DNA of 64,000 nucleotides from Thermodesulfobacteriota bacterium (GTDB taxonomy: Bacteria > Desulfobacterota_D > UBA1144 > Nemesobacterales > UBA2774): the NCBI GenBank assembly GCA_035325995.1, contig DAOKYU010000008.1:62001-126000 (forward strand). The letters are read 5' to 3'. The notes under the pieces are model-generated. The model was not told where the DNA came from and did not search any database. It worked only from the letters and a program-made list of their open reading frames with translations. This document shows positions 16,747-25,679 of the stretch, piece by piece (position 1 is the stretch's first letter; each line of letters begins with the position of its first letter). The position numbers and the translations under genes were made by a program.

Positions 16747-17223
16747 TCACATCTTGTACTTCCCGAAGTCTCCTTCGGGGATCTTCTCTAAAAGCTCGTT
16801 AAGCTTTTCCTTGTCCTCGTCTATCTCGATTTTCTTCGATTTTTCGAGGACCTCCTCGTTAACGAAAATAGGCGAGTCGGTTCTTAAGGCTACCGCTATT
16901 GCGTCGCTCGGCCGTGAATCGAGCGAGTACTCTTCGTTGTCCCTCTTTAAGTAAATCCTGGCGTAAAACGTGTCGTCCCTAAGGTCCGTCACCTCGATCT
17001 TGGTCACGACGAATTTTAATTTTTCCAGAAGATTCTTTATCAGGTCGTGGGTGATCGGGCGCACGCGCGGAGTCTTTTCGAGCTCCATCGCTATGGAGCT
17101 CGCCTCCATGAAGCCTATCCATATCGGAAGTGTTTTTTCGTTCCCGGTGTCTTTCAGTATAACTATCGGGGTGTTCGTAAACGGGTCCAGTGCTATTCCG
17201 GACACTTTCATCAGAAGAAACAT
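16747..17223 (-). CDS. Bifunctional nuclease family protein (BFN/DUF151)
   Basis: A 158-residue protein of the DUF151/BFN family, whose studied members have RNase and DNase activity and a role in plant or bacterial stress responses. It carries the family core KTLPIWIGFMEASSIAMELE, ITHDLIKNLLEKL and SRPSDAIAVALR, followed by a charged C-terminal tail. A strong AAGGAGGTG site precedes the ATG at 17223. It converges with pilR (37 bp between stops) and lies 19 bp after miaB, with which it is probably cotranscribed. Activity in this organism is inferred only from the family. Confidence 0.88.
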   Translation of the reverse strand: MFLLMKVSGIALDPFTNTPIVILKDTGNEKTLPIWIGFMEASSIAMELEKTPRVRPITHDLIKNLLEKLKFVVTKIEVTDLRDDTFYARIYLKRDNEEYSLDSRPSDAIAVALRTDSPIFVNEEVLEKSKKIEIDEDKEKLNELLEKIPEGDFGKYKM

Positions 17224-17242
17224 TCGACACCTCCTTTATAAA

Positions 17243-18550
17243 TTATACCGATAGTTCCCCCCGAATGGAATTGGAAAGACCCTCGCTTATCCTCACACGG
17301 ACAACGCTTCCGACGAGAGAGGCAGGGCCTTTGAAGTTGGCGATCCTGTTGTGACTTGTCCTTCCGCTGACGGATTCAGGGTCGTGTTTGCTCAGCCCCT
17401 CGACGAGAACCTCCTCCGTCTTTCCAACCCTCTCCACGTTCTTTCTGAGCGTGATTTCCTTCTGAAAGGCCTGGAGCTCCATGAGCCTCGCGCCCGCCGT
17501 TTCGTCGGGTATCGCCTCTTCTTTCGGAAGCCCGGCGGCCGGTGTCCCCGGGCGGGGAGAGAACTTGAACGAGAACGAGCTCTCGAACTCCACCTCCCTC
17601 ATGAGGTCCATAGTGTCCTCGAAGTCGCGGTCGGTCTCCCCCGGGTATCCGACGATGATGTCCGTCGATATCGCCAGGTCCGGAACGGCGTCCTTTAGCC
17701 GCTTCACGGTATCCGAAAACCACTCCCTCGTGTAGGTCCTCTTCATAAGGGCGAGCACCCTGTTCGAGCCCGACTGCACCGGGAGATGTATGTGCCTGCA
17801 GACCTTGTCCACGTCCCTCATCGCGTCTATCATTCTCTTCGTGATGTCCCTCGGGTAGGACGTGGTGAACCTTATCCTCTCGAGGCCGTCTATGTCGGCG
17901 GCGGCCCTTAGGAGGTCGCCGAACTTGTACCCGTTCTCCTTCCACGAATTCACTGTCTGGCCGACGAACGTGATTTCCCTGACGCCCTTCGCGGCGAGAT
18001 TCCCGGCCTCCCGCAATATCTCGGCGAGCGGCCTGTTCACTTCGTCCCCCCGGACGTGCGGCACTATGCAATACGAGCACTTCTTGTTGCACCCCTGCTG
18101 CACGGACACGAAGGCTGTCACCTTCCCTTCCCTGTGATAGGGCTCGACCTCGAACAGCTCTTCCACGTCGTACGAGGTCTCGACGGGCCTCTCCTTCGCC
18201 TGCTCTATACGCGATATAAGCTCCGGGAGCCTCGGTATCGCCCTCGGCCCGAGGACGAAATCGAGGTGCGGTATCTTCTGGAGGAGCCTGTCCCCGTAAA
18301 GCTGCGCCACGCAGCCCGCGACCCCTAAAATCATGTCCGGCTTGCTCGCCTTCAAATGCTTGTACTTCCCGAGCCCGCTGAAGGCCTTCTGGTCGGCCTT
18401 GTCCCTTATGGCGCACGTATTCACGATAACGATGTCCGCCTCTTCGGGGGTATCCACGGGCCTCCCGCCGACGGCATTCCGTATCCTGTCCGAGTCGTAC
18501 TCGTTCATCTGGCAGCCGTACGTTTCTATGTATATGAGCTTATTCCGCAT
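17243..18550 (-). CDS. miaB: tRNA-2-methylthio-N6-dimethylallyladenosine synthase
   Basis: A radical-SAM methylthiotransferase of 435 residues that adds a 2-methylthio group to i6A37 of tRNAs reading U-initial codons. The N-terminal UPF0004 domain has the cluster cysteines Cys13, Cys46 and Cys80 (YGCQMNEYDS, VNTCAIR, AGCVAQ). The radical-SAM CxxxCxxC is Cys154, Cys158, Cys161 (QGCNKKCSYC). A TRAM domain ends the protein. I place the start at ATG 18550, preceded by GAGG. An in-frame TTG at 18559 has no better site. Confidence 0.95.
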   Translation of the reverse strand: MRNKLIYIETYGCQMNEYDSDRIRNAVGGRPVDTPEEADIVIVNTCAIRDKADQKAFSGLGKYKHLKASKPDMILGVAGCVAQLYGDRLLQKIPHLDFVLGPRAIPRLPELISRIEQAKERPVETSYDVEELFEVEPYHREGKVTAFVSVQQGCNKKCSYCIVPHVRGDEVNRPLAEILREAGNLAAKGVREITFVGQTVNSWKENGYKFGDLLRAAADIDGLERIRFTTSYPRDITKRMIDAMRDVDKVCRHIHLPVQSGSNRVLALMKRTYTREWFSDTVKRLKDAVPDLAISTDIIVGYPGETDRDFEDTMDLMREVEFESSFSFKFSPRPGTPAAGLPKEEAIPDETAGARLMELQAFQKEITLRKNVERVGKTEEVLVEGLSKHDPESVSGRTSHNRIANFKGPASLVGSVVRVRISEGLSNSIRGELSV

Positions 18551-18679
18551 GTGCCTCAAATTTAACGTTGACCCGCCGGCAAGTCAAGAAAAGAACAGGG
18601 GTGAGAAACCGGCGGTTATGATGTACTTTATAAACTATATTCTATATATATAACGGCCCGGCCCCGGGGCCGTAAGGGA

Positions 18680-18708
18680 TTGACACTTTTTCGGAAATTT
18701 AGTACGAT
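18680..18708 (+). promoter_or_regulatory. Sigma-70 promoter candidate for the MFS transporter gene
   Basis: TTGACA (18680-18685), a 17-bp spacer and TACGAT (18703-18708) lie 42 bp before the start codon of the MFS gene. Confidence 0.6.
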
Positions 18709-18749
18709 GGAAAAACACTTGTCAGGCACTGGATGATTGGAGAAACGAT

Positions 18750-20084
18750 ATGAGCGACGGCCGGTCCGGAGCCGCCCCCGGGGGCGGCGGGTTATTTGCG
18801 TGGCGTAAGGATATCGACAAAGACCAGTGGCGCGCTTTTATCGCCGCGTTCATGGGCTGGACGCTCGACGCGATGGATCTACTCCTCTTCGCCTTCGCCG
18901 TAGCGTCCGTCGGCAAAGTATTCAACCTGTCGGAAGCCGAGGTCGGCGCCCTTTTCTCCGTAACCCTCTTCGCGTCCGCTTTCGGCGGCGCTCTCTTCGG
19001 CATAATATCCGACTACGTCGGCAGGGTAAGGGCCCTCACGTACACGATAATACTGTATTCAATCTTCACAGGCATAAGCGCCTTCTCCCCGAACGTCGCG
19101 TTCCTCCTCGTATGCCGCGCCATACTCGGCCTCGGCATGGGCGGCGAATGGGCCTCGGGGGAAGTCCTCGTCGCCGAAAAGTGGCCCAGGGAGCACAGGG
19201 GCAAGGTCATCGGCATGGTTCAGAGCGGCTGGGGCCTGGGCTACATCCTGGCCGCTATACTCGCAACGCTCATAATCCCGACATTCAAGGAAGGGGTTTC
19301 GTACACGGTCCCCGTTCTGAACGTCACCCTCGACGGTCTCGACCTCGGCTGGAGGATCCTCTTCTTCATAGGCGTCGCGCCCGCTTTCCTCGTCTTTTAC
19401 ATACGACGGCATCTCGACGAGCCCGATGTCTGGAAGGAGAACAAGGTCCACAGGGACGAAGGCAGGCACACAGAGCAGGGGCACGGGTTTACGCTCGGGC
19501 AGATATTCGCGCCCGACCTCATACGCTACACGATTACGGCGTGTCTACTAACGAGCCTCTGCATGATTGCATACTGGGGCCTTTATTTCTGGCTCCCCCA
19601 GTTCCTGGCCAGCGACAAGGGCATAGGCCTCGATACGAAGGGCTTTCTGTGGATTATCCCGATCAATATCGGCGCGTTCATAGGCTGTAACACTTTCGGA
19701 TTTTTCAGCGACAAGTTCGGAAGAAGGCCGGTTTTTGTCGGCTACCTTCTCGTAATGGCGGTCCTCGTCTGGTTCTTCGGCCACGCCCGGAGCATAGAGG
19801 CCGTTATCGTGCTCGGCCCGCTGATCGGCTTTTTCGGCACGGGCTTTTACTCCGGCTTCGGCGCCATATTCTCCGAGATATTCCCCACGCGCGCCCGCGG
19901 CACGGCCCAGGGCTTTTGCTACAACGTCGGGAGGGGCGTATCCGCAGTAGCCCCCCCGCTTATAGGCTACCTCGTCGGGGCCTACGGCTTTGCGACCGGC
20001 CTCACGGCCGTGTCCGTTTTCGCCGTGGCCGCGGCCCTGGTCGTCCTCACCCTTCCCGAAACGAAGGGCAAGGCCCTCGACTGA
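18750..20084 (+). CDS. MFS transporter, carboxylate/aromatic-acid:H+ symporter type
   Basis: A 444-residue major-facilitator protein with about 12 membrane helices. The first half has WTLDAMDLLLFAFA in helix 1, the typical start of sugar/metabolite:H+ symporters such as sialate, shikimate or lactate carriers. Motif A copies are GIISDYVGRVRAL and GFFSDKFGRRPVF, and RAILGLGMGGEWASGEVLVAE resembles the GxGxGGE segment of that group. A Gly/Pro-rich N-terminal tail precedes helix 1. Substrate cannot be read from sequence; a small organic acid is the likeliest class. It is monocistronic, with its own promoter candidate at 18680 and a long gap after it. Confidence 0.88.
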   Translation: MSDGRSGAAPGGGGLFAWRKDIDKDQWRAFIAAFMGWTLDAMDLLLFAFAVASVGKVFNLSEAEVGALFSVTLFASAFGGALFGIISDYVGRVRALTYTIILYSIFTGISAFSPNVAFLLVCRAILGLGMGGEWASGEVLVAEKWPREHRGKVIGMVQSGWGLGYILAAILATLIIPTFKEGVSYTVPVLNVTLDGLDLGWRILFFIGVAPAFLVFYIRRHLDEPDVWKENKVHRDEGRHTEQGHGFTLGQIFAPDLIRYTITACLLTSLCMIAYWGLYFWLPQFLASDKGIGLDTKGFLWIIPINIGAFIGCNTFGFFSDKFGRRPVFVGYLLVMAVLVWFFGHARSIEAVIVLGPLIGFFGTGFYSGFGAIFSEIFPTRARGTAQGFCYNVGRGVSAVAPPLIGYLVGAYGFATGLTAVSVFAVAAALVVLTLPETKGKALD

Positions 20085-20422
20085 CGCTTTCCCTTGAGCG
20101 TTCTCGTGTTTACCGTCGTACAGGGGCGCCGCTCCGGTCTTTCCCATCCGTGCGCTTTACCCGCCTCTCCGTCGATCGTTCCATCACTGCTGGCAATCGG
20201 CTTCGCCCGTCGTCGCCGTTCGTGCCTCCTCCGGCCCGAGGCCCCGTTTGTCCGACTCCCCGTCGGGAAGGACGAAGTGCCCATAAATCAAACCTGCGTG
20301 CTCAATAACTAGGCTGCAGTTACACCTGATTTTCCGGTCGGGAAATTTACTCTCCAGAATTATTCAAGTCATTCCAGTCGGATAACCGGCATATGTCCTT
20401 TCCCGATTTTTCGCTGTTTAAA

Positions 20423-20438
20423 TGGCATAGCGCTTGCA
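20423..20438 (+). promoter_or_regulatory. Sigma-54 (RpoN) promoter candidate for the porin
   Basis: TGGCAT-AGCGC-TTGCA is a full match to the -24/-12 consensus, GG (20424) and GC (20436) being 12 bp apart. It lies about 285 bp before the porin start, nearly the same distance as the pilB sigma-54 site. Confidence 0.68.
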
Positions 20439-20544
20439 AAAATTAATCGCAATGCGGATTCGACATCCCGGTCGGTAAACACGCGGTTAAAGGGATTCAA
20501 TCGAAGATGATTGGATGGCGCGGATGTTCCGGACAATCCGTCCC

Positions 20545-20582
20545 GTGGAGGGCTGGCTGGTTAGTGGAGGGCTGGCTGATTA
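20545..20582 (+). repeat. Tandem 19-bp repeat in the porin leader
   Basis: Two adjacent copies of GTGGAGGGCTGGCTGGTTA (20545-20563 and 20564-20582), differing only at one base near the end (G to A). They lie in the transcribed leader if the sigma-54 start is used. Confidence 0.8.
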
Positions 20583-20720
20583 ACCGTTGCCGACGGAGGT
20601 TGATTAGAAGGTGGACGATGGTTGCATGAACTGCCGGGACGGGCTTATCTCGGGCCTTTTCGTTTCAGGCTCCGCGATACCAAAGGTGACTAAATTAACT
20701 TAAAGGAGGGCATGTGAGAT

Positions 20721-22061
20721 ATGAAAAGGTTCACGATTATGTTTCTGATCTTAACAGCCATATCGTACCTTTGTCTGGACAAATCATTTGCACAGAGCAG
20801 CAGCGAGATGGAAATCCAGCAGCTCAAGCAGATGATACAGGAGAACAGCAAGCAGAACGAAGAGCTCATGAGGAGGATACAGCAGCTCGAGTCCGATAAC
20901 GCTGCCAAGGATGCGGAGTTCGAGAAGTTCATGACCGCGCAGGAGGCCAAGGACCTCAAGTACGACGGTATCATGACCTTCTTCGATTCGATCGACCTCG
21001 GATTTGCCGTAGATACGACCTATCAGTACGTATTTAACCGCGGAGTAACGGACAGCCTCCAGTTAAGGGCCCTTTACCCCGACAACCAGCAGTTCTCCCT
21101 GAACGCCTTCACCATATCGGTGTCCAAGACACCGACGATGGACGGCGGCCTTATGGACCTTCTCGGCTTCAGGGCCGACATTCTCTTCGGCGAGCAGGCG
21201 GCCGAGCTCGGCGGCGACGGCTTCGACAGCGACGTCGTAGACCCGTACCAGGCCTACCTGAACGTGCTTGCGCCGATAGGCACCGGCCTCAACATCTACG
21301 CCGGACGTTTCGTAACACTCGCGGGCTACGAGGTGATCGAGGGCTACAAGAACCCGAACATCTCGCGTGGCATCCTCTTCGGCTACGCGCTCCCGTTCAC
21401 CCACACCGGTATAAGGTTCGGCTATACGGCGGGAATGATCACGCTCACCGCCGGTCTTAACAACGGCTGGGACCAGGTCCAGGAGCTGAACGACTCCCCG
21501 ACGATAGAAAGCCAGATAGCTTTCGACTACTCCGGCGACACGATCACGAGCGCATGGGTAGGCGTCACGGGCATTTTCGGCAAGGAGCCGAGCGGCCTCG
21601 GGTTCGGCGGAGAGGGATGGCGCGAGCTCATAACCGCAGTCGCCAGCGTCACCTTGTTCGACAAGCTCACTCTCGTCGCCGACGCCGACTTCGGCTGGCA
21701 GCAGGACGTCGTGTTCGACGAGTTCGGGAACGAAGAGGGAGTAACCTGGTGGGGTATCGCGGGTTACGTCATCGTCGATCCGCACCCGGCCGTCACACTG
21801 GCGCTCAGGGGTGAATATTTCGACGACAAAGACGGCTACAGAACGGGGCTCGCACAGAAACTCTTCGAGTTCACGCCGACTATTGCTTTGAAACCCTTCA
21901 AGGGGCTCATCGCCAACAACAAGTACCTCGACAATTTCGAGGCCAGGGCCGAGTTCAGGTGGGACCACTCCGACGAGCGTTACTTCATCACCAAGGACGA
22001 CGGCCTGAAGAAGGATCAGTACGGTATTATGGGACAGCTCCTCTACTGGATAGAGCTGTAA
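20721..22061 (+). CDS. Outer-membrane beta-barrel porin (OmpL-like/BBP2 type)
   Basis: A 446-residue predicted porin. A signal peptide of about 25 residues ends near KSFAQS. A short coiled coil follows (about 30-65: EIQQLKQMIQENSK and repeats), as in porins that trimerise or bind peptidoglycan. The rest alternates amphipathic strands with aromatic girdles, and the last strand ends YWIEL. Features such as QAYLNVLAPIGTGLNIYAGRF and GYEVIEGYKNPNISRG match the BBP2 (PF07642-type) family. A good AAAGGAGG site precedes ATG 20721. It is monocistronic with a strong terminator. Sigma-54 control suggests the pore serves a regulated nutrient. Confidence 0.85.
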   Translation: MKRFTIMFLILTAISYLCLDKSFAQSSSEMEIQQLKQMIQENSKQNEELMRRIQQLESDNAAKDAEFEKFMTAQEAKDLKYDGIMTFFDSIDLGFAVDTTYQYVFNRGVTDSLQLRALYPDNQQFSLNAFTISVSKTPTMDGGLMDLLGFRADILFGEQAAELGGDGFDSDVVDPYQAYLNVLAPIGTGLNIYAGRFVTLAGYEVIEGYKNPNISRGILFGYALPFTHTGIRFGYTAGMITLTAGLNNGWDQVQELNDSPTIESQIAFDYSGDTITSAWVGVTGIFGKEPSGLGFGGEGWRELITAVASVTLFDKLTLVADADFGWQQDVVFDEFGNEEGVTWWGIAGYVIVDPHPAVTLALRGEYFDDKDGYRTGLAQKLFEFTPTIALKPFKGLIANNKYLDNFEARAEFRWDHSDERYFITKDDGLKKDQYGIMGQLLYWIEL

Positions 22062-22111
22062 TAATCTGAAAAAGACCGGAGACGGGATTTAAAGTTCTCA
22101 TCTCTCAATAT

Positions 22112-22190
22112 CTCCTTTGTGTGGGCGGGGGGAGAACGGCAACGGGCTTCATGCTGTTCTCCCCTTTTTGCTTCACACAAAGGAGTTTTT
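22112..22190 (+). terminator. Strong bipartite terminator hairpin after the porin
   Basis: An inner 13-bp stem (GGGGAGAACGGCA at 22129-22141 with TGCTGTTCTCCCC at 22152-22164, one G-U pair) is followed by TTTTT. It is wrapped by a perfect outer 12-bp stem, CTCCTTTGTGTG (22112-22123) and CACACAAAGGAG (22174-22185), again followed by TTTTT. Confidence 0.85.
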
Positions 22191-22291
22191 CTTCCCCTTG
22201 CCTGGAAATTTATCGTTGGGTAAAATAGAATCCGCTTTTTGGATGAACTTTGATGGTTTTAATCCAGGGCCCGATTCCAGTAAACATCTAT

Positions 22292-22364
<73 letters not shown>

Positions 22365-22651
22365 TACCTGTTCCACTGCGGTATTACATCCCCCTGAGCA
22401 ATACCTGCTTACTGCTCACGTTGTCAATTCTCACCGTGGATCACAGAAGCTTTCTCTCTCTGAATATTGACAGAAATTAATCGCCCCGCTCGATCCAAAT
22501 TGAGACGGCGCTCACCCCTCGTCGGGCGCCGGTTCTGCCCCGCCCGCGGCGAGCTTTAAACGGCGTCCCCGTCCAAACGGCGGTGTATACATCCTGCCCC
22601 TCTGGAAAAAGGAAAATTTCTACCTTCAAATCCGCCGCAAATTTTGTTAAG

Positions 22652-24382
22652 ATGGAAACAATGCTAAGGAAATGGGCCTCGTCGGGTATGGTCGGCTCGC
22701 TCCTCTCTCTTCTCCTGCTCTTAATTTTGCTCACTGTCCCCTCGGGAGCCGACGATGACGCGACGGACGGTAATACGCTTTTCATATCCAGGGGGTGCCT
22801 GGGCTGCCACGGCGTAAGCGGCCGCGGCGGCGTGGGGCCGTCGCTTGCGCACACGACGCTCACGCTCGATACATTCCTGAGCCAGGTTCGAAAGCCGAGG
22901 GACATAATGCCCCCCTTCCCCCCACAGGCGGTCAGCGACGAAGACGTGCGCGAGATTTACGCGTACCTTAAAAAAGTCCCCCCGCCGCCGGAGAGGCTGC
23001 AAAAGGACATCCCTCAGGGCGTGCTCGACCCCGAATCGTGCGCCCCTTGCCACAAGACGCTCCACCCCGAGCTCGTGAGCCAGTTCGAGTCGGGCGCTAT
23101 GGGGCTCGAGGGCGCTCAGAATCCACTCGTCGATTTCCCCCTCAAGCAGCTGACGTGCGCCAACTGCCACGGGACCGACCACGACGTCATAATGGCGTCG
23201 AGAGGGAGGGTCCCCGAAACCACGTGCGCGGCGTGCCACGCACAGATCTACAAGGAGCACGTCCTCGACGCGGGGCATTCTTACGGCCCCGGCCCCGGCG
23301 GCCTCGGAATAAACTGGGAGCGCAACATAGGAGTGCCCAACTACAAGCAGATGCCGAGGAAGGTCATGCAGATGGGCTGCGACCCGTGCCACGCCCAGGC
23401 CGGAGCGACGAACGCCGAATACTGGAGCGAGAAGCAGATGAAATACATTGACACGAGCAGCCTCGATTACCGTAACGGATGCATCGCCTGCCATACTCGC
23501 CACTCCTTTAACCTCGAAGAGGCGCGGAAGCCCGAGGCGTGCTACACATGCCACATGGGCCCCGACCATCCGAACTACGAGGCGTACATGAGCTCGAAGC
23601 ACGGCTCTATATACACCGCCCGCGGTGACTCGTGGGACTGGACGGTGCCTCTCGCCGAGGCCGGGTACGACACGCCCACGTGCTCCTACTGTCACATGCT
23701 CTACGTGGACGGGGACGGCAAGAGGCACACGAGCCACAACATGACTCGGAAGATTATCTGGGGCATGGGCACGCAGGCCTCCGACGGCGAGCTCGTCGAC
23801 ATAACGCTCGAGCCCGAAAATCAGACGAAACGGAACGAAATGATAAAGGTCTGTATGTCATGCCATTCCGAGGACAAGGCGCGGTACTATCTCGAATCGG
23901 CCGACGCGCACAAGCTCGCGGGTGACGCCCTCGTCGTCGAGGCGAGGGGCATACTGCAGGGTCTCTACGACGACGGGCTCATCAAGCCGAGCCACGGCCA
24001 GATGGCCGCTGGTCTCCTGCCCGGCCCGCGGTTCACGGCGATCGACATACCGGGCGGGTTCGCCCAGCACTGGCCCGCGGGCCTTTATTTCAACGTCGCC
24101 TCGATCGAGCGCGAATACTTCGACATGTTCTTCTTCTCGAACCTTAAATCCTACAAGGGGGCTTTCCACATGAGCCCCGATTATGCGTGGTGGTACGGCT
24201 ACGCCGATGTGCTCGGCCACCTGGCGAGGATACGCGACGAGGCGTGGAGCCTCCGGGACGCGAAGGCGACCAGGGACAAGACGCTCTTCATGATCTTCAC
24301 CGGGCCGCTCATGGTGCTCGCCGTCCTCGGAGCCGTCTATTTCGGCTGGCGCACGTGGAGGAGGCGCCGCCCGGCGAAATAG
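22652..24382 (+). CDS. Nine-heme cytochrome c: monoheme domain fused to HAO-like octaheme domain
   Basis: A 576-residue exported multiheme protein from ATG 22652. A signal or anchor helix spans about 15-32. A small cytochrome c domain (CLGCH at 49-53, with a Met-rich MPPFPPQAVSDEDVREIYAYL tail) is joined to a domain with eight more CxxCH motifs (CAPCH, CANCH, CAACH, CDPCH, CIACH, CYTCH, CSYCH, CMSCH). Heme count and spacing, and the YYLESADAHKLAGDALV and HMSPDYAWWYGYADV segments, match hydroxylamine oxidoreductase-like octaheme proteins. A C-terminal helix (TLFMIFTGPLMVLAVLGAVYF) plus RRRR tail anchors it facing the periplasm. It may oxidise hydroxylamine or reduce nitrite or hydroxylamine; whether the P460-crosslinking Tyr is present needs alignment. 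An HPP-type gene follows. Confidence 0.85.
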   Translation: METMLRKWASSGMVGSLLSLLLLLILLTVPSGADDDATDGNTLFISRGCLGCHGVSGRGGVGPSLAHTTLTLDTFLSQVRKPRDIMPPFPPQAVSDEDVREIYAYLKKVPPPPERLQKDIPQGVLDPESCAPCHKTLHPELVSQFESGAMGLEGAQNPLVDFPLKQLTCANCHGTDHDVIMASRGRVPETTCAACHAQIYKEHVLDAGHSYGPGPGGLGINWERNIGVPNYKQMPRKVMQMGCDPCHAQAGATNAEYWSEKQMKYIDTSSLDYRNGCIACHTRHSFNLEEARKPEACYTCHMGPDHPNYEAYMSSKHGSIYTARGDSWDWTVPLAEAGYDTPTCSYCHMLYVDGDGKRHTSHNMTRKIIWGMGTQASDGELVDITLEPENQTKRNEMIKVCMSCHSEDKARYYLESADAHKLAGDALVVEARGILQGLYDDGLIKPSHGQMAAGLLPGPRFTAIDIPGGFAQHWPAGLYFNVASIEREYFDMFFFSNLKSYKGAFHMSPDYAWWYGYADVLGHLARIRDEAWSLRDAKATRDKTLFMIFTGPLMVLAVLGAVYFGWRTWRRRRPAK

Positions 24383-24550
24383 GCGAAACAGCTCGAATGC
24401 CGTCCGGGATCTTTTCAAGGCCCCGCTTTCATAATCGGCGCAGCCCCGGCGGCAGGCTTCCGGGTTTCTCTTCCGCAGTGATCGTGGTCATTGCCGTCGA
24501 TTCCATTCTGGCATAGAATTTCGTATCGGCTTCGAGGGAGGGCTCCTGTA

Positions 24551-25138
24551 ATGGAAGAGAAATCCGGCAGAGAGATAAGGGAACTTTTCGGACGATTGCG
24601 TCTCCCGGGATTGATCGAGCGTTTCCCGGCGCGAATTGTCTGGGCCCTTTTCGTATTCGTCAACGGATTCGTCACATGCGCGATTCTCGCCTGGATGGCG
24701 ATGGCGTGGAAAACCACTTTCATATTTCCCTCTCTCGGTCCGACGGCATTTATGGTGTTCTTCACTCCGGCTTCCGCCGCGGCAAGTCCCCGTAACGCTA
24801 TCCTTGGTCACGCCATAGGTATTTTGTGCGGCTACGGCGCTCTTTGGCTGACCGGCCTGGTGGATGCAGCGCCCGCAACCGTGACAGGCGTGCACGATCC
24901 CCGCATCGTCGCCGCGGCGGTCTCGCTCGCGACTACCGGGGCGTTCATGATTCTGTTCGATGTCGTGCATCCCCCGGCGGCGGCGACTACATTGATCATC
25001 TCCCTCGGCATAATCACGGCGCCCGTTCACCTGCTCATCATAGAGCTCGCAGTCGTCGTGCTGGCGATACAGGCCATAGTGGTGAACCGGATTGCCGGTG
25101 TGGACTACCCGGTCTGGGCCAGGCGCGTTTCGCCCTGA
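24551..25138 (+). CDS. HPP-family integral membrane protein (putative nitrite transporter type)
   Basis: A 195-residue membrane protein with about five helices and the name-giving motif HPPAAATTLI in the fourth. SLGPTAFMVFFTPASAAASPRNAILGH at the second helix is also typical of the family. HPP proteins of cyanobacteria and chloroplasts are reported nitrite transporters. The gene lies 168 bp after the HAO-like cytochrome, fitting a nitrogen-oxide role, but this is context-based. The start is set at ATG 24551 with GGAGGG upstream. The frame is open further upstream without a good site. Confidence 0.82.
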   Translation: MEEKSGREIRELFGRLRLPGLIERFPARIVWALFVFVNGFVTCAILAWMAMAWKTTFIFPSLGPTAFMVFFTPASAAASPRNAILGHAIGILCGYGALWLTGLVDAAPATVTGVHDPRIVAAAVSLATTGAFMILFDVVHPPAAATTLIISLGIITAPVHLLIIELAVVVLAIQAIVVNRIAGVDYPVWARRVSP

Positions 25139-25421
25139 AGCTCCCGCGGTCCGGCGTTCCACACGAGGTTTTCCGGGTCTCCGGCCCGTGTATACATGCA
25201 CATTCGAACGCGGTCGCCGGTCTCGTTCTCGCTACCTTTTGCAATTGCGTGCCGGAACGCGCACCCTTGGCGGCGGTGTTCCGCTATCGAAACGTCGAAA
25301 CTATCCATGCCGGCCTTGGTGCGCCTTCGGGACCGTAAGTCATGGTATTTTGGAGATGTGCGCTCGATTGCCGCGTCTTTATGAACGAGGCGGTGTCGGT
25401 CCCTGGAGAATTATTCTCCAT

Positions 25422-25637
25422 TTAATCTTCGATCTTCGTAAGCGCCGAGCCCTTGTGCGCCGCTACATGGTCCGACTTATGGCTTTTGATTTCATACTGC
25501 GGCTCGTCTTCCGTAGCGTGATGCGTGTAACCCTTATAATCGAAATCCTTCGTGTGCACTTTAATAATCGTGCCCGAAACCCTTCCCGCCTCCGAGTTCC
25601 AGCTTACGTTATCGCCCACTTTAAACTTTGCAGCCAT
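25422..25637 (-). CDS. DUF2945/HVA1-type small Tudor-like protein
   Basis: A 71-residue protein with the pattern FKVGDNVSWNSEAGRVSGTIIKVHT and YEIKSHKSDHVAAHKGSAL, matching the DUF2945 (hypervirulence-associated Tudor-like) family. Its molecular role is not established. ATG 25637 is used because the upstream in-frame start at 25652 lacks a separate ribosome site. It lies 42 bp after the DUF488 gene on the same strand; such genes often sit together in stress-type accessory islands. Confidence 0.8.
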   Translation of the reverse strand: MAAKFKVGDNVSWNSEAGRVSGTIIKVHTKDFDYKGYTHHATEDEPQYEIKSHKSDHVAAHKGSALTKIED

Positions 25638-25679
25638 GTTATCGCCCCCCATGTAGATTTTGTTTCCGTCGTCGGATGT

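Larger units (their letters stand above)
20085..20720. other. 636-bp intergenic region upstream of the porin
   Basis: No gene can be supported in either strand. It contains the sigma-54 promoter match at 20423-20438 and a tandem 19-bp repeat at 20545-20582. About 270 nt of untranslated leader would precede the porin. The part before 20330 shows nothing recognisable. Confidence 0.55.
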
